64,000 nucleotides of DNA, from assembly GCA_009377525.1 (NCBI GenBank), contig WHTW01000005.1, positions 1 through 64,000 on the forward strand. Reading direction: 5' to 3'. Numbering within the stretch: the stretch's first letter is position 1; each line of letters starts with the position of its first letter. Source of the stretch: Rhodospirillales bacterium (GTDB taxonomy: Bacteria > Pseudomonadota > Alphaproteobacteria > Reyranellales > Reyranellaceae). Below are positions 34,245 to 42,379 of the stretch, piece after piece. The notes under the pieces are model-generated. The model was not told where the DNA came from. It saw only the letters and a program-made list of their open reading frames with translations, and did not search any database. A program made the translations under genes and the position numbers.

Positions 34245-34634
34245 ATGACCTACCTGGACCTTGCTCCGGCCATCACGGCCCTTCGTGCGCGACCGGAGGA
34301 GTTTGAATTCGCCAACGACACGCTTCACCACCCGCGCAGTCGCCACAGGTTCCGCTTCAGCAGCGAGGGTGACGTCCAGATCGATGCCCTCTGCGACTGT
34401 TCCCTGCTGCGCGCCCGGCCGGAGCAGGCCAAGGCCTTCCACGCCGCCTATCGGGAATGGCATGCTTCCTATTGGCGTCCCCTGGAGATCAACCGCGAAT
34501 TCGCCTCGCACTTCGGTCCGCCCCCGCTGTGGCGCCGCGCGGCCGTGTGGCTGCTGAACCGCCTGGTGTCGGGACCGAAGGAGACCAAGCCGGTGCCGCT
34601 GCCGGCGGCCGCGCCGCTCCAGCCGGCGGAGTGA
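34245..34634 (+). CDS. Protein of unknown function, 129 aa
   Basis: A soluble protein with a compact N-terminal region (MTYLDLAPAITALRARPEEF, then HHPRSRHRFRFSSEGDVQID) and the Cys pair CDCSLL near residue 50. The last 30 residues are Pro/Ala-rich. ATG 34245 follows GAGAGGAG, a better site than the in-frame ATG at 34224. I recognise no family. It stands alone between the flavin reductase and a VOC gene. Confidence 0.6.
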   Translation: MTYLDLAPAITALRARPEEFEFANDTLHHPRSRHRFRFSSEGDVQIDALCDCSLLRARPEQAKAFHAAYREWHASYWRPLEINREFASHFGPPPLWRRAAVWLLNRLVSGPKETKPVPLPAAAPLQPAE

Positions 34635-34723
34635 GCCTTCGGTAGGAGCGACAGGGACCGAAAATCGCGAGCGCCTGTGCGGCGCGCGTGAAACTATGGC
34701 GGCCCCTGACCATGAGGCTCGCC

Positions 34724-35119
34724 ATGAAACTGCTGCTCAATATCGACGTGCCCGATGTCGAAACCGCCCTGCGCTTCTACACAACGGCCTTCGACCTCAA
34801 GGTCGGCCGCCGCTTCGGCGCCGACTTCGTCGAGCTCGTGGGCTGGCCGGCGACGGTTTACCTGCTGACCAAGGCTGCCGGCACGATCGGCGCCGGCGGT
34901 GACCCCAGGCGCTACAGCCGGCACTGGACACCCGTCCACGCCGACATCGTCGTCGACGACGTCGATTCCGCCGTCGAGCGTACCGTCGCGGCCGGCGCCA
35001 AGCTCGAGGCGGCGGCCAAGGACACGGCCTATGGCCGGATCGCCATGCTGGCCGATCCGTTCGGCCACGGCTTCTGCCTGCTGCAGTTCAACGAACGCGG
35101 CTACGACGCGTTGCTTTAG
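34724..35119 (+). CDS. VOC family (glyoxalase-like) protein
   Basis: A 131-residue single-unit VOC protein that would dimerise to form a metal site. It begins LLNIDVPDVETALRFYTTAF, has the middle strand TPVHADIVVDDVDSAVERTV and ends with the typical LADPFGHGFCLLQFNERGY. I use ATG 34724; ATG 34712 is also in frame and would add four residues. Members include lactoylglutathione lyases and antibiotic-binding proteins, so the function is open. A nested palindromic repeat follows immediately. Confidence 0.85.
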   Translation: MKLLLNIDVPDVETALRFYTTAFDLKVGRRFGADFVELVGWPATVYLLTKAAGTIGAGGDPRRYSRHWTPVHADIVVDDVDSAVERTVAAGAKLEAAAKDTAYGRIAMLADPFGHGFCLLQFNERGYDALL

Positions 35120-35128
35120 CGCTCTCGC

Positions 35129-35279
35129 CGGTCCGCGGACCTCCAGGTCCGCTCATGCTCTTCCGGACCGCGCGCATCCTGCGCGCCTCATGAGCGCGCA
35201 GGATGCGCGCGGTCCAGAAGACGAAGACGATGAGCGGGCCTGGAGGCCCTATCGCGCATGTGAATGCGCGTAGGTCCGC
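35129..35279. repeat. Nested palindromic repeat
   Basis: The inner element (35160-35220) is CTTCCGGACCGCGCGCATCC with its inverted mate, centred on CTCATGAG, as at 9547-9612. It sits between two outer hairpins: GCGGACCT-CC-AGGTCCGC on the left and GGGCCT-GG-AGGCCC on the right. The right outer hairpin differs from the left at two positions that compensate within the hairpin. The 20-base motif CGCGCATGTGAATGCGCGTA follows at 35253. Confidence 0.85.
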
Positions 35280-35283
35280 AAGA

Positions 35284-36069
35284 CTACAGCCGCAGCAGGC
35301 TGCCGTAGCCTTCGACCTTCGCCTGGACGCCGGCCGAGCGCAGGCAGTGCCAGAGGCTTGCCTGGTTGGCCGAGATCACCGGCCGTTTCAGATCCTGCTC
35401 CAGCGCCCCGAGGATGCCGACGCAGCGAAAGCCGGTCCCGGCGATCAGCACGCCATCGGCATCGGCCGGGCATGCCGTCCGGATCTGGGTGTACAGCGGC
35501 TCGATCTCCTGCTCGAAGCCCAGGCCCCGGCCGACAAGCTCGCCCGGCGGCAGATCGCGCCACTTGCGGCCCGGATCGTAGCGCAGATGGCCGGCGAGTT
35601 CGAAGCCGTGGTCGGCGTAGTAGCGCCGGCCCGAAGCCACCGTCTCGTCATTGAACCAGGGCGGCAGCACCAGGAAGGGCCGTTTGCTCCCCGAAGCGCG
35701 GAGTGCCGCGCAGGTGTCGATGCCGTTGGTGGTGACGATCGTTCCGTCACCCAGCAGAGGCAGCAGGCTCACCACCGCCGCCTCGTCCCAGCCCTTACCG
35801 CCCAAAAGGCTGCTCGAGCTGTGGGCGATCACGACGGCGGACAGCCGCATGGCCGCGAACTGGCGGCAGCCGCGTATCAGGTCGTCCTCCGGCTCGACGT
35901 CCCGGCGATCCTCGCGCCAGCGCAGCCAAGGCGCGCGCGCCGTCACGCGGGCGGCGTGCACCGACACGCCGGGTGGAGCCATCGCCCACCATTCGGCTTC
36001 CGGCGCGGCTTCGTTGCCGACGATGAAAAGGCCGATGCGGGCCCGCCAGCCCCAATTGTCGTTGCTCAC
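35284..36069 (-). CDS. Asp/Glu racemase superfamily protein (maleate isomerase/AMDase-like)
   Basis: A 261-residue enzyme of the cofactor-free two-Cys racemase fold. The first catalytic Cys is in TTNGIDTCAALRASG near residue 120 and the second in LIAGTGFRCVGILGALEQDL near residue 215. SSSLLGGKG near residue 88 fits the phosphate- or carboxylate-binding loop. Maleate cis-trans isomerases and arylmalonate decarboxylases are the closest types. The start is GTG 36069, with GGAGGC upstream; the longer frame overlaps the next gene. It is 22 bases downstream of the STAS-like gene, so probably in one operon. Confidence 0.83.
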   Translation of the reverse strand: MSNDNWGWRARIGLFIVGNEAAPEAEWWAMAPPGVSVHAARVTARAPWLRWREDRRDVEPEDDLIRGCRQFAAMRLSAVVIAHSSSSLLGGKGWDEAAVVSLLPLLGDGTIVTTNGIDTCAALRASGSKRPFLVLPPWFNDETVASGRRYYADHGFELAGHLRYDPGRKWRDLPPGELVGRGLGFEQEIEPLYTQIRTACPADADGVLIAGTGFRCVGILGALEQDLKRPVISANQASLWHCLRSAGVQAKVEGYGSLLRL

Positions 36070-36091
36070 GGAATACGAGCCTCCGATGGAG

Positions 36092-36466
36092 TCATTGCGC
36101 CGGCACAAGGCTGTCGATCCAGCGCTGTGCCGGGGCCAAGCTGGTGAAAAGTTTGAGTGGCCGTTCGGCCGAGGCCAGGATGCCCAGCATGCGCGCCACC
36201 GGTTCGGCCTTGTCGTGCGGCAGCACGATGGCAAGCGCGCCGACCGGGCGATGATGGTAGCTCCTGAACCTGACGGCGACCGCCATCATCTCGTCGTGGG
36301 TCATCACGAGGCTACCGGCCCTGCCGTCGCACAGCTTGCGATAGGCGACGGCGCCGCCGCCCTCGATGGCGTCCAGGTAATCGTCGACGTCGGCGCGCGT
36401 AACGTCACCCTCGGCCGTCACGACGACGAGTTGCTGCCTCGAATCGATCGTCCAGTAGAGAGGCAT
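36092..36466 (-). CDS. Small STAS/SpoIIAA-like protein
   Basis: A 124-residue protein paralogous to the frameshifted gene at 28598-28982. It begins with alternating strands (MPLYWTIDSRQQLVVVTAEG), then DVTRADVDDYLDAIEGGGAV and a YRKLCDGRAG turn, with two helices near the end. This pattern resembles STAS/SpoIIAA-like domains, but no phosphorylatable Ser motif is clear, so the assignment is tentative. It is sandwiched between the phosphodiesterase gene (9 bases upstream) and the racemase-like gene (22 bases downstream), suggesting co-transcription. Confidence 0.65.
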   Translation of the reverse strand: MPLYWTIDSRQQLVVVTAEGDVTRADVDDYLDAIEGGGAVAYRKLCDGRAGSLVMTHDEMMAVAVRFRSYHHRPVGALAIVLPHDKAEPVARMLGILASAERPLKLFTSLAPAQRWIDSLVPAQ

Positions 36467-36475
36467 GTCAGGCGG

Positions 36476-37477
36476 TCACTTGAAATGCCAGCGGCTGCCC
36501 TGCTCGGGAATGACGAAGCGCACGCCCACGTCGTTGGCCGCCTCCAGCTCCTGCAGGAGCTGGCGCTGGGGCTGCTCCTTGGTCAGCGAATATTTGATGT
36601 GGCTCACGACCACCGGCAGGTCCTTCAGCGCCTTGCCGCCGGCCAGGCCGTCGAGCTTACGGAGCTCCTCCATCAGCCAGCGCGGCGTAAGGTGTCCGAA
36701 CAGCAGGTTGTCGGGCCGGTCGCTGGTATAGGACACCTCGATGACGATCGCCTTGAGCCGCTTCTGCTTCACGCGCCCGGCCACCGCGGCCCAGACGTCG
36801 GCGAGCCGCGTGCCCTTCTCGACCGCATCGGGGCCGGTGTCGCCGAAGCACAGGATGCCGTCGCCGCCGTTCTCCAGCAGGAAGGCCGTCGATTCCACGC
36901 CGCCATGGGCCAGCGGAAAGGCGGTCACGGTCATGGCGGTGTCGGCGATCGGTGTCGCAACGCCGGGTTTCAGCTCGGCGATGGCGTACTTCTTGAGCTG
37001 CGGGGCCTTGCCGCGATCGGTGAAGTTCGGCCAGGCGCGCCAGTTGAAATAGGTCTCGACCAGGTCGGCGCCGACCGACGGCAGGACGTAGATCGGCTTC
37101 TTGCTGTCGTCGGGCGAGGCGACGATCAGGCCGGCCACGTGGTCGAGATGGGCGTGGCTGATCAGGTAGCCCTTGATCGCGCTGGTGAGCATGTAGCCGA
37201 CGCGGCTCTGCGGTGAATCGGCTGGCACCGTGACGCCGGCGAAGGCGCCCTTCTCGTCGGCGACGCGCAGGCCGTTCACCAGGGTGCCGGCATCGCAGGT
37301 CACGCCACGATTGTCGCCATGCGGATGGATCAGCGAGGCGCTGAGATTGCCGTCCTGGATGCCGCCCAGCGCGCCCAGCACCACCAGGTCGAAACCGTCC
37401 GCTGCAATCGCTTTGGACACACCCGGCAGGAATGCCGCCATGACGATGGCGGCAGCGGCAAGTTTCGCGATTCTCAT
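36476..37477 (-). CDS. Class-II 3',5'-cyclic nucleotide phosphodiesterase-like MBL-fold protein
   Basis: A 333-residue exported metallo-beta-lactamase-fold protein. Residues 1-25 are a signal peptide (MRIAKLAAAAIVMAAFLPGV then SKAIAA). The metal motif HAHLDHVAG near residue 108 is the class-II phosphodiesterase form of H-x-H-x-D-H. Further likely ligands are His in FPLAHGGVES, Asp in CFGDTGPDAV and His in VVSHIKYS. The product probably hydrolyses cyclic nucleotides or related phosphodiesters in the periplasm. It is followed closely by the STAS-like gene. Confidence 0.87.
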   Translation of the reverse strand: MRIAKLAAAAIVMAAFLPGVSKAIAADGFDLVVLGALGGIQDGNLSASLIHPHGDNRGVTCDAGTLVNGLRVADEKGAFAGVTVPADSPQSRVGYMLTSAIKGYLISHAHLDHVAGLIVASPDDSKKPIYVLPSVGADLVETYFNWRAWPNFTDRGKAPQLKKYAIAELKPGVATPIADTAMTVTAFPLAHGGVESTAFLLENGGDGILCFGDTGPDAVEKGTRLADVWAAVAGRVKQKRLKAIVIEVSYTSDRPDNLLFGHLTPRWLMEELRKLDGLAGGKALKDLPVVVSHIKYSLTKEQPQRQLLQELEAANDVGVRFVIPEQGSRWHFK

Positions 37478-37537
37478 TTCGGCCCCCGGCAGCGACGCAA
37501 CAACGACGTTAGCGCCCCTGCAGGCCGACGCCTACCG

Positions 37538-37903
37538 CTACTTCTTGGTGAGCGGCCCTTCGAAGTCGCAGTAGCCGTAGAGCTTGATCTTGGAATCGCC
37601 CTCCTTGATCTGGCCGATGACGTCCATCATGTTGCCGCCGCCGACAATGGCAGCCGTCTTGATGGCGCCGTTCTTGCCAAGCGTGGTCTCGAAGCCGCGC
37701 TCGGGGCGACCTTCCTGCTGGAATCGACCCTTGACCGAATCGCCGTCGACGGTGACGTCGATCACCATCTTGTAGCGCGGGCACTTGGAGCTGCCGGGGA
37801 CATTCTTGCCATAGCCGGTCCAGCTATAGACGACCGGTTCCGCCTGGGCGGCGCCCACGACCAGCAGGCCTGCCAACACGCCGACAAATGCACCCTTCAG
37901 CAT
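37538..37903 (-). CDS. Small secreted protein of unknown function
   Basis: A 121-residue exported protein. The signal peptide is residues 1-21 (MLKGAFVGVLAGLLVVGAAQ, cleavage near AQA-E). The mature part looks beta-rich, with two Cys (SSKCPRYK and YGYCDFEG) that probably form a disulfide, and the strands YKMVIDVTVDGDSVKGRFQQ. No family is recognised. It lies 15 bases downstream of the alpha/beta hydrolase gene and upstream of the phosphodiesterase on the same strand. Confidence 0.65.
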   Translation of the reverse strand: MLKGAFVGVLAGLLVVGAAQAEPVVYSWTGYGKNVPGSSKCPRYKMVIDVTVDGDSVKGRFQQEGRPERGFETTLGKNGAIKTAAIVGGGNMMDVIGQIKEGDSKIKLYGYCDFEGPLTKK

Positions 37904-37918
37904 CGTTCATGTCTCCCG

Positions 37919-38701
37919 TCAGAAGAATTCCTTGATCGCCTTCAGCACGGCGGCTGGCTTCTCCTGCCCCACAGCATGCCCGGCCTTGGCGATCCTAACC
38001 AACTTTGATTTGGAAATCGCCCTTTTGAAGGCGTGGCCATAGACCGGCGGGGTCAGGACGTCCTCCGTGCCCCACACGATCAACGTCCTGGCGGTTATAC
38101 GGTGCAGGCGCTGGCCGAGACCACGGTCGGGGATGGGAAAAAGGATCTTGCCGGCCATGCCCAGCCGGCGGGCGTTCATCACCAGGAACTGCTTGAGGAA
38201 TTCCGGGTCGTTCATGTCGCCGCCCGAGGCCAGGAGTTTGCGGCCGGCTTCGGCATCATGGAACAGCAATCCGGGCAGCTCGTAGGGTAGCTTGGAGAAG
38301 ATATCGGCGATCGGATGGTCGTCCAGCCACAATCCGGCCGGCGCCAGCAGGCAGAGATTGGCGACCTCGGTACGGGCGATCGCCGCCATCTCGGCCGCGA
38401 TCATGCCGCCCATGGAATGGCCGACGACGATCGGCTTCTTGAGCTTGAGCGCACCCAGCACGTCGAGGCCGTGCAAGGTGATGTCGAGCATGTCGCGCAG
38501 CCCGTCCTCGCCCGTCGACTGGCCATAGCCCGGCAGCAGCGGGGCGGCGACGCGGTACTTGGCGGCGAGCGCCGCGATCAGCGGATCGGCCGGCATATGG
38601 CCGCCCGCACCGTGGAGATAGAGGAGGTCCCTGCCCTTTCCTGCTTCGATGACCTGGATGCGAACGCCCGAAGGCTTGAGCGTGAGGAAGCGGGTTTTCA
38701 T
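37919..38701 (-). CDS. Alpha/beta hydrolase
   Basis: A 260-residue alpha/beta-hydrolase-fold enzyme. The oxyanion region is LLYLHGAGGHMPAD near residue 25. The nucleophile elbow VVGHSMGGMIAAEMA is near residue 92, Asp is in VWGTEDVLTPP near residue 210 and His in KAGHAVGQE near residue 240: a complete catalytic triad. It resembles C-C bond hydrolases of ring-cleavage pathways and simple esterases, which motifs alone do not separate. It is downstream of the luciferase-like gene, with a nested repeat between them. Confidence 0.9.
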   Translation of the reverse strand: MKTRFLTLKPSGVRIQVIEAGKGRDLLYLHGAGGHMPADPLIAALAAKYRVAAPLLPGYGQSTGEDGLRDMLDITLHGLDVLGALKLKKPIVVGHSMGGMIAAEMAAIARTEVANLCLLAPAGLWLDDHPIADIFSKLPYELPGLLFHDAEAGRKLLASGGDMNDPEFLKQFLVMNARRLGMAGKILFPIPDRGLGQRLHRITARTLIVWGTEDVLTPPVYGHAFKRAISKSKLVRIAKAGHAVGQEKPAAVLKAIKEFF

Positions 38702-38705
38702 GTCT

Positions 38706-38834
38706 GGGACCGCGGGCGTCTCGCCCGCCTCATGATGGAGCGCGGACCTCCTGGTCCGCTCATGACGATGATGCGGACCTGGAGGTCCGCGCTCCGAAGA
38801 GCATGAAGCCGGCCAGAGGCCGGCGGTCCGGAAG
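38706..38834. repeat. Nested palindromic repeat with swapped stem modules
   Basis: Outer left hairpin GCGGGCG-TCT-CGCCCGC and outer right hairpin GCCGGCC-AGA-GGCCGGC have unrelated stems, yet each is self-complementary, and the shared flanks GGACC/GGTCC are kept. The inner pair (38737-38795) is GCGGACC-TCCT-GGTCCGC and GCGGACCT-GG-AGGTCCGC. Spacers are TCATGATG and similar. Confidence 0.85.
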
Positions 38835-38843
38835 ATGATGAGG

Positions 38844-40076
38844 TCATTCCGCAGCCACCCGGAGCGGCACCGGCTCGTTCATCGGATGCACCCAGAAGCG
38901 ATCGTCGTGATTCTTCCACTCAGGCCACAGGTTGCGCAGATGCGGCATCACCTTCTCGGCGAACAGGCGCGTGGAGTAGCGCACTTTGTCGTTGGGCATG
39001 TTGCCGACATGCATCAGGCAGAAGATGTTGCCCACGCGCAGGGTCTTGATCAGCTCCTCCATCTGCTGGCGCACCGTCTCGGGCGAGCCGGCGACGACAT
39101 AGCGGCCGTCGACAAGATCCTTCCAGCTCATGTTGGGGTAGTCGCGCGCCGCGGCCTGGGTGAATTGCGACAGTGCGCCGGTCTGGATGGTCTTGACCGT
39201 GCGATAGCCCGGCGCGTCGGCGAAGCCGGGATAGACGTGCAGGCAGCGATTGTAGAAGTAGTTCACGTGCGGCCCGTAGAGCCGCTCGGCCTCGGCGTCG
39301 GTGTCGGCGACACAGATGACCTGGGCGAAGCCTGCACGGTAGGGCGATTCGTCGACTTTGCGCTCGGCCACGCGCTTCCAGTAGCCCTCCATCAGCAGCT
39401 TGGCGCGCAGGTAGCCCGAGTAGCTCAAGTAGGAATACGAATAGGTGTTATCGAGGCAGAAGTCGTAGGTCTCGACCGAGCCGCCGCCGGGAATGAAGAT
39501 CGGCGGCAACCGCTGGATCGGCTTGGGCCAGCAGTTGACGTAGCGCAGCTTGGTGTAGCGGCCGTTGAAGGCGAACGGCTCCTCGGCCGCCCAGGCCTTG
39601 CGGATGAGGTCGTGCGCCTCGGCATATTTTTCGCGCGTCAGCGCCGGGATGGTGCCGTAGGCGTAGTTGGTGTCCATCGATGTGCCAACCGGGAAACCCG
39701 CCACCAGCCTTCCGCCCGACAGCACGTCGAGCATGGCCATCTCCTCGGCCACGCGCAGCGGTGGATTGTAGAGCGCGATCGAGTTGCCGAGCACGACCAG
39801 TGCCGCCTTCGAGGTGCGCCGCGTCAAAGTCGCCGCCATGATGTTGGGCGACGGCATCAGGCCGTAGGCGTTGGCGTGGTGCTCGTTGACGCCGATGCCG
39901 TCGAAGCCCACGGACTCGGCATACTCGAGCTGGTCGAGATACTGATGATAGGCGATGTGGCCGAGCTCGGGCTCGTACATGCGGTTGGGCAGGTCGACCC
40001 AGACCGAGCGGTGCTTCTGCCGGAAATCGTCCGGCATGTGCGGCCATGGCATCAGGTGGAACCAGGTGAATTTCAT
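38844..40076 (-). CDS. Luciferase-like (LLM class) flavin-dependent monooxygenase
   Basis: A 410-residue TIM-barrel flavin monooxygenase. The family opening is LEYAESVGFDGIGVNEHHAN near residue 50, then MAATLTRRTSKAALVVLGNS and LDVLSGGRLVAGFPVGTSMD. RLPPIFIPGGGSVETYDFCL near residue 200 is the later barrel strand. Such enzymes oxidise alkanes, amines or sulfonates with FMNH2 from a reductase; the HpaC-like protein at 33672 is one candidate. It is downstream of an enoyl-CoA hydratase gene on the same strand, with a repeat of about 120 bases in between. Confidence 0.9.
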   Translation of the reverse strand: MKFTWFHLMPWPHMPDDFRQKHRSVWVDLPNRMYEPELGHIAYHQYLDQLEYAESVGFDGIGVNEHHANAYGLMPSPNIMAATLTRRTSKAALVVLGNSIALYNPPLRVAEEMAMLDVLSGGRLVAGFPVGTSMDTNYAYGTIPALTREKYAEAHDLIRKAWAAEEPFAFNGRYTKLRYVNCWPKPIQRLPPIFIPGGGSVETYDFCLDNTYSYSYLSYSGYLRAKLLMEGYWKRVAERKVDESPYRAGFAQVICVADTDAEAERLYGPHVNYFYNRCLHVYPGFADAPGYRTVKTIQTGALSQFTQAAARDYPNMSWKDLVDGRYVVAGSPETVRQQMEELIKTLRVGNIFCLMHVGNMPNDKVRYSTRLFAEKVMPHLRNLWPEWKNHDDRFWVHPMNEPVPLRVAAE

Positions 40077-40093
40077 CGACTTACTCTCCTTCC

Positions 40094-40213
40094 GTCATCC
40101 CGACCGGAGCGAAGCGTAGCGTAGCGTAGCGTAGCGTAGCGTAGTGCAGGGGCCTTCTTTTCGGAAAACGAGGCCCCTCGACTGCGCGCCTTCGGCGCTT
40201 CGCTCGGGGTGAC
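40094..40213. repeat. Imperfect inverted repeat with a GCGTA microsatellite
   Basis: The ends GTCATCCCGACCGGAGCGAA and TTCGCTCGGGGTGAC pair, as do GGGGCCT and AGGCCCC. This belongs to a dispersed class also seen at 58876-58969. The left arm contains six head-to-tail copies of GCGTA (40114-40143), a likely slippage site. Confidence 0.85.
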
Positions 40214-40218
40214 GAAAA

Positions 40219-41049
40219 TTAGCGCCCTTTGAAGTTCGGCTCCCTCTTCTCCAGGAACGCCTTGATGCCTTCCTTCATGTCCTCGGTCTGCATCAGCGGC
40301 AGGAGTTGCAGGAAGACGTGGTGGACGTGCTCGTTGAACGGTTCGTTCCAGGCCATGCGCATCATGCGCTTGGCCGCCTGGATGGCGAGCGGCGCATTGG
40401 CGGCGATCTCGAGCGCCAGCTCGCGCGCGGCACCCATCACCTCGGCGTCGGGCACGACCTTGTTCACCAGGCCGATCTCCAGCGATTGCACCGCGCTGAG
40501 CGTGCGGCCGGTGAAGATCAGCTCCGCCGCCTTCGCCCAGCCCAGCATGCGGGGCAGATACCACGTGCCGCCCGATTCCGGCAGCACGCCGCGCTTGGCG
40601 TAGGAGGCCGCGAGCTTGGCCGACTGCGCCATGACGCGGATGTCGGCGCCCAGCGCCAGGTCGAGGCCGTAGCCTGCCGCCGAGCCGTTGAGCGCGACGA
40701 TCACCGGCTTGTCCATGGCATGCAGGACCGGCGGCGGCGTGTTGCGCAGGTCGATGTTGGTCGGCGTGGCGCCCGAGCCGACGCTGAGATTGTCGGTGCC
40801 CTTGCTCTGCGCCTCGAGATTGAGGCCGGCGCAGAAGGCGCGGCCGGTGCCGGTCAGGATGACGACCCGTACTTCCTTGTCCTCGTTCGCCTGGACAAGC
40901 GCATCGGTAAGCTGCCGGAGCATCGGACCGGAGATGGTGTTCATGCGCTGCGGCGCATTCAGCGTGATGGTGGCGATGGCGCCGTCGACGCCGTACAGCA
41001 GCTCTTCCGACATTACCGAAGCTGCGGGCTGGGCCGCAAACTGGCTCAT
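40219..41049 (-). CDS. Enoyl-CoA hydratase/isomerase family protein
   Basis: A 276-residue crotonase-fold enzyme. The first oxyanion segment is GRAFCAGLNLEAQ near residue 70, and the second NGSAAGYGLDLALGADIRVM near residue 120. The active-site loop KRGVLPESGGTWYLPRMLGW keeps a Glu. LVNKVVPDAEVMGAARELA and the closing FLEKREPNFKGR are standard. ATG 41049 is used; ATG at codon 13 (MSEELLYG) is an alternative. It is divergent from the threonine aldolase gene across 54 bases and is probably transcribed with the monooxygenase gene downstream. Confidence 0.92.
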   Translation of the reverse strand: MSQFAAQPAASVMSEELLYGVDGAIATITLNAPQRMNTISGPMLRQLTDALVQANEDKEVRVVILTGTGRAFCAGLNLEAQSKGTDNLSVGSGATPTNIDLRNTPPPVLHAMDKPVIVALNGSAAGYGLDLALGADIRVMAQSAKLAASYAKRGVLPESGGTWYLPRMLGWAKAAELIFTGRTLSAVQSLEIGLVNKVVPDAEVMGAARELALEIAANAPLAIQAAKRMMRMAWNEPFNEHVHHVFLQLLPLMQTEDMKEGIKAFLEKREPNFKGR

Positions 41050-41103
41050 GTTTCCTCCACCTGCTGATTGCCGGTATGGTGGCGCAGGAGAACATCAGAC
41101 GCC

Positions 41104-42147
41104 ATGCAAAACCGTTTCATCGATCTCTACAGCGACACCAAGACCAAACCCTCGCCCGGCATGCGGAAGGCCATGGCCGACGCCGAAGTCGGCGACGAGC
41201 AGAAGATGGAAGACCCGACGGTCAACCGGTTGCGCGAGCGCGTCTGCGAGCTTCTGGGCAAGGAGGATTCCCTCTTCCTGCCAAGCGGCACCATGGCCAA
41301 CCAGATCGCCATCCGCGTCCATTGCCGGCTGGGCGACGAGGTGATTGCCGACCGCACCGCCCACATCATCAACGCCGAGACCGGCGGTCCGGCCGCAAAT
41401 TCCGGCGTCATGATCCGGGCGATCGAGGGACCCAACGGCGTGTTCACCGGCGAGCAGGTCAAGGCGGCCCTGCGCGACCCCAACAGCCGCAATGCGCCGC
41501 GCTCGCGCCTGGTGTCGATCGAGAACACCTCCAACGGCGGCTTCGGCACGGTGTGGCCGCTCGCCACCATGCAGGGCGTGGCCAAGGTGGCGCGCGACGC
41601 CGGCGTCGCCTTGCACATGGACGGTGCCAGGCTGTGCAACGCCTCGGTGAAGTCCGGCGTCAAGGCCAGCGACTATGCCGCCTGCGTCGATTCGCTGTGG
41701 CTCGACTACACCAAGGGCCTGGGCGCGCCGGTCGGCGCCAGCATCGCGGGCTCGAAGGACTTCATCAAGGAGGCATGGCGGCAGAAGCAGATGCTGGGCG
41801 GCTCGATGCGCCAGTCCGGTGTCATCGCCGCGGCCGCGCTCTATGCGCTGGAGCATAACTGGGACCGCCTGGCCGAGGACCACGACAATGCGCGCCATCT
41901 CTCCGAGGGGCTGGCCAACATCAAGGGCATCCAGATCGACGTGCCGCGCATGGAGACCAACCTGGTGTTCTTCGAGATCACCAAGCCCGGCTGGACCTCG
42001 GCCCGGCTGGTCGACGCCTGCCGTGAACGCGGCGTCGGCATCGGCGCCAACACGGCGACGCGCATCCGCGCCGTGACGCATCTCGACGTCAATCGCGGGG
42101 ACATCGACACCGCGCTGAAGGTGATCAGCGACGCGCTGGCAGCGTAG
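41104..42147 (+). CDS. ltaE: Low-specificity L-threonine aldolase
   Basis: A 347-residue PLP-dependent aldolase that splits threonine or allo-threonine to glycine and acetaldehyde. The opening DLYSDTKTKPSPGMRKAMAD, the loop LPSGTMANQIAIRVH and the Schiff-base Lys in WLDYTKGLGAPVGA (near residue 205) identify the fold type I family. GVALHMDGARLCNA carries the Asp that contacts the PLP nitrogen. ATG 41104 is the proper start; earlier in-frame codons overlap the divergent crotonase promoter. The active protein is normally a homotetramer in the cytosol. Confidence 0.93.
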   Translation: MQNRFIDLYSDTKTKPSPGMRKAMADAEVGDEQKMEDPTVNRLRERVCELLGKEDSLFLPSGTMANQIAIRVHCRLGDEVIADRTAHIINAETGGPAANSGVMIRAIEGPNGVFTGEQVKAALRDPNSRNAPRSRLVSIENTSNGGFGTVWPLATMQGVAKVARDAGVALHMDGARLCNASVKSGVKASDYAACVDSLWLDYTKGLGAPVGASIAGSKDFIKEAWRQKQMLGGSMRQSGVIAAAALYALEHNWDRLAEDHDNARHLSEGLANIKGIQIDVPRMETNLVFFEITKPGWTSARLVDACRERGVGIGANTATRIRAVTHLDVNRGDIDTALKVISDALAA

Positions 42148-42150
42148 AGC

Positions 42151-42291
42151 TCAGGCCGCCCGGGATTTCTTTTTCGACGAGGGTCTCGCCTGGCTCTTGC
42201 CGGGCGCACTCCTGGACTGCGGCCGTCGGGCAAGCAACCGTCTGATGACGGCTTCAAAGGCGGGATTGCGATTCGGTGGCCGCTCGGGCAT
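42151..42291 (-). CDS. Possible small basic protein
   Basis: A 46-residue frame from ATG 42291 ending in the very basic RPQSRSAPGKSQARPSSKKK and a short Ala tail. Such Lys/Arg/Ser-rich short proteins occur as nucleoid- or RNA-binding peptides, but nothing here proves translation. It converges on the threonine aldolase gene with a 3-base gap. The frame is open further upstream to 42444, where it would overlap the LysE gene. Confidence 0.35.
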   Translation of the reverse strand: MPERPPNRNPAFEAVIRRLLARRPQSRSAPGKSQARPSSKKKSRAA

Positions 42292-42379
42292 GGCGGATGA
42301 CCCCTCGTCCAGTGGAAAGCCCAGCACGTAGCGACGCAATACTACAACAACTGATCGGATCGTCACGCCCCTCCGGGCA

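Noticed and set aside
40114-40143. CRISPR-like array
   Set aside because: Units are five bases with no spacers. It is a simple tandem repeat. No cas genes are present.
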